DNA from: Tubiluchus corallicola | Lineage: Eukaryota; Priapulida; Priapulimorpha; Priapulimorphida; Tubiluchidae | DNA: 64,000 nt | Assembly (NCBI GenBank): GCA_030141605.1 | Contig: JAQGDQ010000013.1 | Coordinates: 186,001 to 250,000 of the forward strand | Direction: 5' to 3' | In this document: one piece after another, positions 12,501 through 22,435 of the stretch | How positions within the stretch are numbered: position 1 is the stretch's first letter | Layout of the letters: each line of letters starts with the position of its first letter | The notes under the pieces: model-generated | Seen by the model: only the letters and a program-made list of their open reading frames with translations | What the model was told of the DNA's origin: nothing | Databases searched by the model: none | Made by a program: the position numbers and the translations under genes

Positions 12501-15500
12501 CATAAACACTATAAGGGACTAGTTTTTTTAACTATCTTGTGGATCGATTGTGTACTGTGTAGTTCTTTAAATTCAATAATACAAATGAGAACTTAATTTG
12601 ATTTATACTTGCACTAAAGAAGAACTTCTATCTGCTTTAGTAGTCTTTAACCAGTACCCTATTCGATACGTAAGCTACTTCTTTGGTGTTTAAGCTCGAT
12701 ATTTTGTTGAAAACCCAAATTTGAAATTCGAGCTGCTTATAGCTTTAAAGGTGATAGTTTTACTGATGCGAAAGCCTACTAATTTAATCATTTTCAGTTA
12801 TCAAGTTGTTATTAAATCTATTATTATTAGATTTATATAGTTCTTCATTGGTGAGTCTATTCCTAAAACATCAGAGTTCTACCTGATGAGTTGATTTTTA
12901 CTTTCCTGGTCATCAACTTTTTCTTTCTTTTATTTAATTTATTCATATTTGTGATATGTCTCTTTATCAGATTGGTCCTACTGTCTTGAGTTGAGTTGAG
13001 TAAGTGAGTATGTAACATTACATAGACATGTTGCCTTTATTATTCGAAGCAGTGTGAAGCATGTCACCTTGAGTGAGTGGCAAGCTGCATAGACGTAGCT
13101 TTTATAATAACAGCAGTTTGAATTGTAACAGTTTTGCTTACAGTCCCAGCTGTATCCATCGCAGCGGAATGGCTTCAAGGTTGGAATGAAGATGGAAGCC
13201 ATTGATCCGCAACATCAGTGCCTCTTTTGCGTAGTTACTGTTGAAGAGATACGTGGCTTTCGCCTCCGCCTTCATTTTGACAGCTACTCGGATTGTTTTG
13301 ATTTTTGGGTGAATGCAGATTCAAACGAAATCTTTCCTCCTGGTTGGTGTGAGAAAAATGGGCACATACTACAGGTCCCCAAGAGTGAGTATTAATTATT
13401 GAATATTCACCCTTCTGCTGTCGTTTTCAGTAAATTTTTGAACAGCGGACATTAAATACTGTGTTCTCTTTCCATCGTTATTATTTTAAAAAGTCACTTT
13501 AAAAAATAGCAGTGCTAAATAATGTTCACAAACATATTGTTTGGTTGAACATTAGGTAGTCATTGTCTGTGTAAGTGAAAAGTCAGAAAGCTTCCCAAAC
13601 TTTCTGGGATTTGTGTAACTGCTGTTGAATGTTTAATTAAATGCAACAGTGTTAGTCTCTCATTTGTTTATTTTATTTTACTTATTATATGATTTATATT
13701 ACAAGCTTCCATGTATTTTCTTAAGTTGTCATTTACATTTTTGATCCTCTAGCTTACACCAGTGAGTCTTTCACGTGGGCAAAGTATCTTAAAAGTAGTA
13801 AATGTTCGGCGGCGCCCAAACACTTGTTTCGCATACATAATACGCCTGTAAGTGATGTTCTTATACTGTTTATACTTTTAAAATTTGTCAGATTAGATAA
13901 GTCATACATTTTCAGTTTTGTACATCAATTTTTTTCATTTGAGAATCAGGATATCAAGGATATAAGGATTTTGAAGGTACAGACAGATTTTATTGTCCAG
14001 CTAGTTATTAGTAGAACAAATCAGCTAAATTTAAAGTTACTTAAAGGGTAGTGCTTTCTAATTTTATTCTGTGCTACAAGACCCCAACCACATTACATCT
14101 CAAATATAGCTGTAAAAATAAAAGAAAAATAGTAGATAAGGTTATCTTAAATAACTTTTTTGCTCATCTTTTCTGTGAGATATAAGCAAAAATATGGTAA
14201 TGAAATCAAATGAACCAAACAAATTTAAATCAAACAAGTAAGCTAATAAGAGTCAACAGTAACTTTTTACCCAGTTTACTTCTGTACATTTTGCTTTAGC
14301 TGTGATGGTCAATCTTGTTTTAGATTTGATTACCATCTATATGGCATTTAGTATCAAATTTTGAGGTTGTGTAATTACAACTTGTCTGTTTACTTATTTG
14401 CTCAGCCCTTATGTGCACATTGTTTTGCCCCACATACACTCTCATAATTTGAATGGACTGGGAAGATTCACATGTATTACACTAAAATAAAACAGTTGAT
14501 AACTGCTTTACAAAATTTGTTTCTCAGTTTTGTTTACAGCTAAACTAATATTTCGACGTTCTCTCATATTTTTTTGTGATACTTTGACTGCACCACTATT
14601 TAAAATATAACAACGTACAACGTTTATGTAAGTACTGCCTATTTAAGGTACAACCTCATTGCCGGTCAAAAGTCTGTCAGTAATTAATGATTAACAATGA
14701 TCTTTAGTTTAGGCATCTCAAATGCAGATATCATTTATTAGGTGAGCGTCGTGCCCAGTGGCTTTCGTATTTCATCAAAGCTAGAAGCTGTTGATAAAGC
14801 CAACACTGCACTTATTTGTGTCGCCACCGTAGCTGACATTTATGACAATCGATTTCTTGTACATTTTGATGGCTGGGAAGATGCATATGATTATTGGGCT
14901 GATGCTGGCTCCCCCTACGTTCACCCTGTGGGTTGGTGTCAGGAGAATGATCGGGCTCTGTCACCACCTAATGGTATGAATTCAAAACTTTTTACTTGGT
15001 TAATTTGTTCTTTTATTGATGAATTCAAAATGTACAGTCGTGGCCAAAAGTTTAAGCCCACCTGTGATTACGACATGAATTTTGAGCTTTTTTGATATTC
15101 AATACCATATATTTTCCTTCATCGTGGACCGATTCGTACACACGATGGCTCATTAGGAAGGTAATTGAAAATTGCAAATAAATGTTTGTGTTGCGCATGC
15201 GCAGGACTTACGAGATGATGACGGACTGAGGGAAAATATATGGTACTGAATACCAAAAAAGCTCAAAATTCATGTCGTAATCACAGGTGGGCTTAAACTT
15301 TTGGCCACGACTGTAGTGGAACTGCATTTATTCAGGTGGTTATGTCTCTGCCAGTTTTCCAAATAGATTGTTGTTTTTCTGCAACTTTTAAATATATTCA
15401 AAACAATAAATTAATGTAAAGCCTTAGGAGTTTACCCTCTGCCTGAGAGGCATTGGAATTGCCTAAAAAACTAAATGAGTTTCAGAGCTTTTCCCCAACA

Positions 15501-18500
15501 AATGCAGAATTTATTTTGTGCTTTCCATTTGCAGATTGGATAGATATCAAAAGTTTCACTTGGGAAAAATATCTAGAGGAAACAAACTCGTCAGCCGTTC
15601 CTGCAAGAGCTTTCAAAGTAGTATGTGTATTTTGCTTTATTAACAATGAACTAGATTTGATCTATCATTGGGAAAAATTTAGTGATTTGTTTTGTTTACT
15701 CTTGCCTTAAAATCTAGATTATCTGGTCACAGGCTTCTTTATTTGCCACACTTCTCTTTCCGTTTTCTTTTTGTGTTTTCCCCCTTTTTCCTTTTTTTAG
15801 TCTACTGCCCTGGTTTTCCGTCTCCTCTTTTCTTTTCCTTGCCTTTCCTCGTTTTTTTCTTCCTCTCTCCTGTTTCCTGCCTATTCCCATTTTTTGCCAA
15901 CCTATTTTCTCACCTTTTATAATCTCTACTCTCTTTTATTATATCTTTCCTCATTTTTCTTTTATCATTAACCTGCCATTCCTTCTCTGCCTGGTTTCCC
16001 TACCTACCGTTTCTTCTTCTCATTCTCCTCACATTTCTCTGCTGTCATTCTTTGCTTCAGTTTCATTTTCTCTTCAGTAATATAGCTCAATCATGCAAAT
16101 TATAATTAAAATCAAATTGAATTTTGTTTTTCAAACTCTAATTTAATTGAATGTCCAATGTCCCTTCTTAATAAGCTTAGATAACTAGTATACATTACCA
16201 CTAAATTTTAACAGTTTGTTGACGTTTCTTCCCATTGATTGATTTTGTGTGTTTCAGGAGTAATAGTTGTAGATTTCAACATTGGGGCTTGTTAGAGTTG
16301 GTCAAAATTCAATAAAATTATGTCTAAGCCCTACAGGGTTTGTGCTTAGCAGTTTTTGGGTGTCAGTGCAGTGAGATGCAATTCTTTATGTTTTAATGCT
16401 TTAATGAAACTCTAGCCTTGTGTCTAAAGTAGTAATTGAAAGCCATGTTATGTCATATTAAGGGCAAGTAACTTTTGCTACACATTACTTATGTGACTTT
16501 CTCACCATAATGTTGTATCTTCATGGATATAAAGGGTAAACCTTTAAATGCAACAGTTAAACAGACAAGTCAGAGTAACTGCTATTGTAGCTGCAACTAA
16601 ATTATATGATTTGCTGAGTAACTTTTAAATGTGCTTAACATCTTTATCAAATGAGTAACTAACTCACTACAATTTTTGTTGCTTGTACAGCACTTATATA
16701 TAATGCAGGATAAAGTGCATATTTCTAAGAATATCTCGTAACTAAAGAAACTTCAGCTGCCAAATTGTAGGGAAAAATCCATCATGTCACGGTCTCCAAA
16801 ATATACTGTCACTAACTAGCACCATGAAAAATGGGCATAAAAAATTGCAAAGAATTGTGGTATGTCACTTTGGGTTTGCACTAGATAGAAATTTCAGTAG
16901 ACATACAAGTGGAATTCATTGTATTTATTTTTGTGAGCAAGTTTGACAAGACCATAATGCTTTCGGAGTGGAATGATTTGGTCAACATTTGTTTGCAGAA
17001 AGTGACTTGTAAGAGTAATACACATTTCAGCAGGCATGGCTACAATTATGTAACATAAGATAAGCTGCAAGCAGTAAGATAAACTGCAATTAATGAAGTT
17101 TGTGCCATGTTAGTTTACTGTTGTTGGCATTCAAATTTTTCTGCAATCCTAATTTGTTCGAAGAATGATGAAACTTCAGACTCTAATAAACTGGGCTGTT
17201 TTTTTGAACACAAGTTTTGATGTAAGTCAGATGTTAATTATTAAGCTGATTTTGTAGCGACCCCCGAATGCGTTTGGCGTGGGTATGAAACTTGAAGCAG
17301 TAGATCGGCGTAATCCAATCTTGATTAGAGCAGCAACTATCTGTGATGTAGAAGATTATCGTGTAAAATTACACTTTGATGGCTGGAGCGACATTTATGA
17401 TTACTGGGTGGAGGACGACTCACCAGAGTTACACCCTGCCGGATGGTGCACAAAAACTGGCCATGTTTTAACTCCACCTATTAGTAAGTATCACTAATTC
17501 ATGGACTTATGTCATCCACACTTTATAATTTTAAATTAGAACCTTTGCAGTGAAAGCGAAAACCTTTAGTGATTTTCTTGTTGCTGTTTGCATGTTCAAC
17601 TGTAGTTACTTATTAATAAAACTTTGAGCTAATTTGTTTTAAAATTCATGGAAAAATGGCACACATACCTAACTACATAAGGCTCACAATTTCTTAACAC
17701 AAAACTAGGTAAATTTGTGTCTTAAAAAAATCGTGTTTTTTTAAAAATAACAATGGAGGTAGGACTAATCAGGCTAACATAGTATAATTTGAGCTGTATA
17801 ATGAGGGAGTTTTTTGTACTAACTTAATGTAATTACCCACACAGCTGTAAATTGGATTTATTATTTTTTATGAAATAGATGCAGCACATTTTATACATTG
17901 TTGCCATTACTTAATTATAGGTCCCCAGGATTTAGTGGAACATGTCGGTCAGACAGGTGGCTGTCCTACACCCGGTTGTAAAGGAATTGGGCACATCAGA
18001 GGGGCTAAGTATACAGGTATAAAATTATGCCAGGCATCACATTTCAGTAAAGACTTCATAGTATCATTCTAGTTTGCATAAGTATTATTTCGTATTTAAA
18101 CTAAGACCAGCATTATAAAAGTTAAGTTCTGCTCTTGTGGCTTCATTTTTTCAAGTTTCGAAAGCCTGTATAATCATTACCTAAATCTCAAACACAACAA
18201 ATTTTCAGCTAAATATATATCTTATGTATTGTATTGTTAAGATGTAACACCAAACACACAAAGGAAAACAAATGCCAATCCAAGTCACATATTTTTGTTG
18301 TCACCCAATGTTACTTTTTGTTTTTTTATTTCACAAGTCAGTAAGTCCCATTGCTTTTCTAAATTTTGTCTTCATTTCTTGTTGCATTATGGAGATTCAA
18401 CTCTAATTAGCTTTGTGTAAAGACGAATAATTAGGCCAATTTATCCACCCTGTCTATTTTTAAGAATTTGTAATAGAGGTTTCACTGTTGCTTTGTTTTT

Positions 18501-21500
18501 ATGATGTAGGCCACCATAGTGCTTTTGGCTGCCCTTACTCCGATGTAAATATTAGCAAGATGGGAATTCCAGTTGCTGAGAGGATTGTGTCGACCCTCCC
18601 AAGAGATACACCCGAAAAGAAAGAGATTCAGTCCGAACCAAAGTATGTTTTTGTTTTTTTCATTGCTGTTAATTGCTCAATTGACTGATTGGCAGTATTA
18701 GGCTGGCTGGCTGGCTGACTGATAGATTGATTAACTGACTGGTTTGATTATTGTGTGGCAGTCTTACAAGGTCAAGTCCTTATGAGTAACTCAGGCAATA
18801 TTTTTCTCATTCAGGCAATTATTTCATTTTTTTCAACGTGGTCCCAAACAATGTACTAAGATTTGCACCTATATCCTTATACCAAGACTACCAAGATTAC
18901 AAATACTATCATAATTTGTAGAATATTAGGTGGCCTATTGTTACTTGCTTTTGCCTGGATGCTCGGAAAGGAAAGAGCAGAGACCATTCTTAAAGTCTCT
19001 GGTAAGTTCCACCTTCTGAGCTGAATAAACGTAGAAAACAGATTAGAAAACGTAAAAATGTAATTAGCTCAGCTTTTCCTTTGGTGCACAGCTATTAATA
19101 AATGAGGGTGAATGTTATACGTTTTTTACTGTGTATTTAAACGTAAGTTCACCTGATTTCAAATTCAACAATCACATTTGTCTGAAACAAACAGTTCCTA
19201 GTTTTCTTGTTATAAAAGCATTGTTAGTTTCTATAATTGTTAAAAAATGACTGCCCACTTTCAGGAAGTGTCCAACTAGTGGCTGTGATGGTTCGGGACA
19301 TGTAACAGGCAAATTTACAAATCATTTTTCTGTGTCTGGCTGTCCAAATGTTGAAAAGGCTCACACGCAATCTCCAGTTCTGCCAGTGAGAGGTCGTCCT
19401 GGCCGGCGAAAGTATGTTCAATTTCTACTATAATTCCGTAACTTCATCCTTTAATTTGTCTAGAAAATTCGCGTCATTTTTATCATGATTAATCAATTTC
19501 AGAATTACAAAATTCTCTTATTAAGTGCCAACGACTTAATGATTAACGCTAACTACGTGTTCAACTGACGGTGTGACAAAAGCGCTGTGAATCACACCAG
19601 TGTCACAGATACTATTAAACGGAATCCTGTTTTATGTTGTGTGCTGAACCAGGCAAATGGACAGCTTCTCATCGTCACTCATACATCTGTTACCGTTTGA
19701 ATTTGATTCACTTTTGTAGTATTTTAACTATGACTTGTGTTTTCAGGAAACGACATTTGTTGCTACTTGCTAGAAAGATAAAGCGAGAACAGCAAGGTAA
19801 ACTTGTTAATTCAGACTGCCAGTGACAATGCTAGTTCAAAAAATAGAATTCCTATAACTAATTTGCTGGCGATAAAGGCCATTTTTGCATCTTTTCTTGA
19901 AGCAAATCGAGTAGAAGAAAAAGGATAATCACGTGCCTAATTGCATGATGATGGTTGGCTAAGGCTTTTATATTTGAAACACAAGGAAGACAAGTGGTTA
20001 GCTGTACATATTTTTTTTAAGAATAACTTTCGTGAAAGAATTGTTACCGCAGAAGTTTACTTTTATGCTCACGCCCTATTACATGCATTTCACCATTTGC
20101 TAGTTAGATGGACACAGAGCCTGCTGTTGCATAAAAAACCTCTATGTTCGTTTCTGATGTTGCATGCATTTGTGGTGAACTCGTATGATGACACAACAGT
20201 AGGGCTGTTAGGGAACTTTGAGCATTATCGACATTGATTTCGTGTGCAGAAGACTACTCTTCAAAAATAATTTCTGCAGCTATTGAGATAGTTATAGGTA
20301 GCATATTTCTATGCACCTTGTATGATTAAGAGTTTTGGAGTTGGCCTATCAGCAACAGCTTATCTAAAGCTTCGATATGTTGTGTGTTGTTAACATGCCT
20401 AGACAATCTACAGCTGTATCAATATGCGCTGTGATCAATAATATTTTTTTATTCAGAACATTTAAAGGACTAAGAACGGCTAATTGATAATTCAAATACA
20501 TGGACACTGCCACATTCATTTTTAGCACCAAAATTTGTTATAGGGTTACAGCTTGTTACAGCATCTGTTGCTTTGCCATAAAACACTGTGATGTGCATTT
20601 AGAGATGATCGATAGTTTAAGGACCAGAGGATTTTAAGGCAATATTTGTTGACAGCATTAGGATTGACGGTATTTAGTGCCATTCTGTTATTTTCAGTAT
20701 CAGGAAGCAGTGAGTCGCAGGACTCAAGGCAAAGCCAGATGAACAACTTTGTTCATGACTCAGTGTTCCTTCCACCCGTTTCTGCTCACCCTCGCACGGA
20801 TCTGCCCCTGGGCTGGGATGAACATAGTAAGTTGTTGCCAGAGCTGAATGGATTCAAGAAAGATGAGGTTACTGGATGGTCACTAGATGATGTTTGTAAG
20901 TTCATTAGGAAGCTACCAGGCTGTGCTGAACATGCCGTTGCTTTTAAAGATGAGGTATATAGTTTTTTATTTCGATTATGTTTGTTCATAATTAAAGGCT
21001 AATTGGTATGGATATATTTATTTTGTCTTCTGTCATTACATATACTGCTGATAACAAATACGGTGATGATGATATACAATAATAGCAATAATATGTAAAA
21101 ATTATTAAAAAAATTAATGAAAGCATGCGGGGCACAGGTAAAAATTGCACAGGAAAAAATGGCACGGTAAAAATGGCACAAGAAAAAATGGCACGGTAAG
21201 AATTGCACAGGAAAAAATGGCACGGTAAAAATGGCACAGATAAAAATGGAAGGTAAAAATTGCGCAGGAAAAAATGGCACGGCAAAAATGGCACAGGAAA
21301 AAATGGAAGGTAAAAATGGCACTGGAAAAATGTCACAAATGGAAGAGTAGGTAAAATGGCACAGGAAGAAATGGCAAAGGAATAAATGACATGATAAAAA
21401 ATAGCATACTTAGTAAAATGAGTTTAGCATTAGGTAGGAGTTAATTATTTTAGTTATTTTTACTTCCTTTTTATTTTTCTGCCAAGGAAGTACTTCAGCA

Positions 21501-22435
21501 CTGTTTGTATGTTTGGTTGTCTATTACACAAAAACTACCTAACAGATGTTCACGAAACTTTGTGGAGAAGGCGGGTATATGATGCCAAAATGGGCGTTTT
21601 TTTCGCAAAACTTGACCTTGTACAAAAAAACATTCGTGAAGCACTTCGTAGAGGTCTTAAAAGGAGCGTTCACTTATCTCCGCCAGGACAAACAATTATG
21701 AGTTAGTTCTTAGTTGGAAAAGTGTGTAACACTGCGTATAACCTTTGCTTATTAACATGGATAGCCTTATAATTTCGCTTGGTATGTAAATACGTATATA
21801 TGTCTGTCAGCCTATTAACATCGCCAAAATTAACGGTTAAATAAAAGTATATTAATCCTATGTGGAATATTCGTGAATTATTGATTATAATCCTATTTGG
21901 CGAACAAAGTATTTTGTGAGTCTTTTGCTGGTCTACATAATACCAATACGGATACATTTTTGTATGTTTGCTTGTTTGTCTCAGTTTTATGTTTTTTTAG
22001 TCAAAAGAATCAGACAAATAAGTTTAAGATTGTTCGGCTTTGGCAGAGATCTGCTTCCTACTGAGCGCATTTTAGTTTATTGTAGAAATTAACAGCATGA
22101 AAATAACATGTGGTATTTTTACCTACTTTTCCATTTGTGCCATTTTTATCGTGCTATTTTTTCTTGTGCCATTTTTTCCGGTCCCATTTTTACCCATGCC
22201 ATTTTCACATGTGCCATTTTTACTGCACACTCTAATAAAAATGTAAATGTTTGTGAAATGCAGCAGTAACTGTAATGTGATTTTTTTACAGCAAATAGAT
22301 GGCGAAGCCTTACTGCTACTAACTCAAGCCGACATTATCAAACTGTTGAATGTGAAACTAGGACCAGCTATAAAGATCTACAGCAGTATATTGTTGCTAC
22401 GTGGAGTGACGTCAAACACTGCTGAAAGCAGATAG
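3501..22435 (+). CDS. L3MBTL-family methyl-lysine reader (3 x MBT, FCS and C2HC fingers, SAM)
   Basis: Complete gene. Exons: 3501-3711, 5936-6220, 6458-6710, 6968-7073, 8494-8601, 8867-9331, 9984-10077, 10703-10865, 11120-11204, 12178-12381, 13144-13384, 13753-13847, 14742-14973, 15535-15620, 17258-17483, 17921-18016, 18510-18642, 19265-19411, 19747-19796, 20698-20954, 22292-22435. They sum to 3681 nt (1226 residues plus TAG) with consistent phase throughout. Layout: Ser/Thr/Pro-rich and acidic N-terminus (1-475); conserved [12 protein letters not shown] stretch; FCS zinc finger (C533, C536, F551-C552-S553, C556); KKKKRK basic cluster, a likely nuclear signal (about 578-583); MBT1 (637-737), MBT2 (745-847), MBT3 (855-950); C2HC fingers (C966/C971/C991 and C1029/C1034/H1047/C1053); SAM (about 1152-1217). 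In MBT2 the mono/dimethyl-lysine pocket of human L3MBTL1 (D355, F379, W382, Y386) is matched at identical spacing by D788, F812, W815, Y819. By family knowledge it is a nuclear chromatin compactor and Polycomb-related reader. At 1226 residues it is longer than I recall for vertebrate L3MBTL1/3/4, through its N-terminus. A start at 3513 has better context (A at -3, G at +4). The acceptor of exon 2 is the least certain border. Confidence 0.93.
4090..4540. repeat. Diverged tandem repeat, unit about 145 bp
   Basis: In intron 1 of the L3MBTL gene. A block around 4191-4290 (TATCAAACGAAAG..., ATGGTATGAGTTA, then GGGGACAAA) returns in the same order about 145 bp on (TATCAAGTGAAAG at 4336, ATGGTATAAGTTA, then GGGGGCAAA). 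A third partial copy is suggested by GTGTCGAACAATAGTAGT near 4159 and GTGTCGAGCAATAGTCGT near 4455. No coding potential. Confidence 0.6.
4735..5185. repeat. Diverged AT-rich tandem repeat, unit about 165 bp
   Basis: About two and a half copies in intron 1 of the L3MBTL gene. Each copy carries, in the same order, TTGAGTTAAA-like, GTC(C)TT-GGTTCAAA-like, AGCAATTCA-like and TTTAATTAATT followed by TTTTAAATT. The copies are too diverged to align fully by eye. Family unknown. Confidence 0.55.
5640..5815. repeat. Degenerate GAAT/GAGT repeat
   Basis: An AATGA/GAATGA-rich stretch (for example GTGAATGAATGATTGAGTGA near 5752) in L3MBTL intron 1, ending about 120 bp before exon 2. It looks like a decayed tetranucleotide microsatellite. 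Confidence 0.5.
7233..7284. repeat. 20-bp near-perfect hairpin in L3MBTL intron 4
   Basis: AAAAAAAACTTGCTAGCTTG (7233-7252) is followed by a 12-base loop and its exact reverse complement (7265-7284). The transcribed pre-mRNA would form a stable 20-bp stem. No TSD is obvious, so I cannot say whether it is a tiny foldback MITE or a structural element. Confidence 0.75.
9607..9713. repeat. Purine-rich (GAGGAA)n-like tract
   Basis: About 100 bp of almost pure A/G on the + strand in intron 6 of the L3MBTL gene, made of GAGGAAGA-like units. Such tracts can act as intronic splicing elements or form triplex DNA, but nothing here shows a function. Confidence 0.5.
15035..15313. mobile_element. Tc1/mariner-type MITE with TA target sites
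   Basis: A 279-bp element flanked by TA on both sides (15033-15034, 15314-15315). It opens with CAGTCGTGGCCAAAAGTTT, closely resembling ends of Tc1 elements. The terminal inverted repeats run about 83 bp with only about two mismatches. The centre has no transposase. It sits about 60 bp downstream of exon 13 (MBT2) of the L3MBTL gene, inside intron 13. The near-identical arms suggest recent insertion or a strong foldback structure. Confidence 0.88.
15733..16080. repeat. Long pyrimidine-rich tract
   Basis: Around 350 bp that is strongly C/T biased on the + strand (CTTTTCCTT- and TTTCTCCT-like runs), lying in L3MBTL intron 14. It produces a spurious Phe/Leu/Pro-rich open frame. It is not a splice tract for any exon I recognise. 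Confidence 0.6.
18684..18750. repeat. GGCT/GACT degenerate microsatellite
   Basis: A short array of GGCTGGCTGGCTGACTGA-type tetranucleotide units that begins about 40 bp downstream of L3MBTL exon 17. Confidence 0.6.
21131..22226. mobile_element. Putative foldback (FB-like) element bounded by inverted minisatellite arrays
   Basis: In the last intron of the L3MBTL gene. The left arm (about 21131-21403) is an array of 13-17 bp units such as AAAAATGGCACAGG and AAAAATGGCACGGT. The right arm (about 22112-22226) is the same array in reverse complement (GTGCCATTTTT units). A longer shared landmark, CACAAATGGAAGAGTAGG in the left arm, is matched in the right arm read backwards as CACAAATGGAAAAGTAGG. 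About 700 bp of unlike sequence lies between. Long inverted arms made of short tandem repeats are the hallmark of foldback elements. No transposase seen and the target site is unclear. Confidence 0.6.

Noticed and set aside
15692-15922. 76-codon Phe/Leu/Pro-rich open frame
   Set aside because: Product of a pyrimidine-rich intronic tract, with no splice sites in phase with the MBT exons.
20992-21336. Phe/Pro-rich - strand open frames (up to 114 codons)
   Set aside because: Translation of the TGCCATTTTT-type minisatellite; two frames encode similar nonsense repeats.
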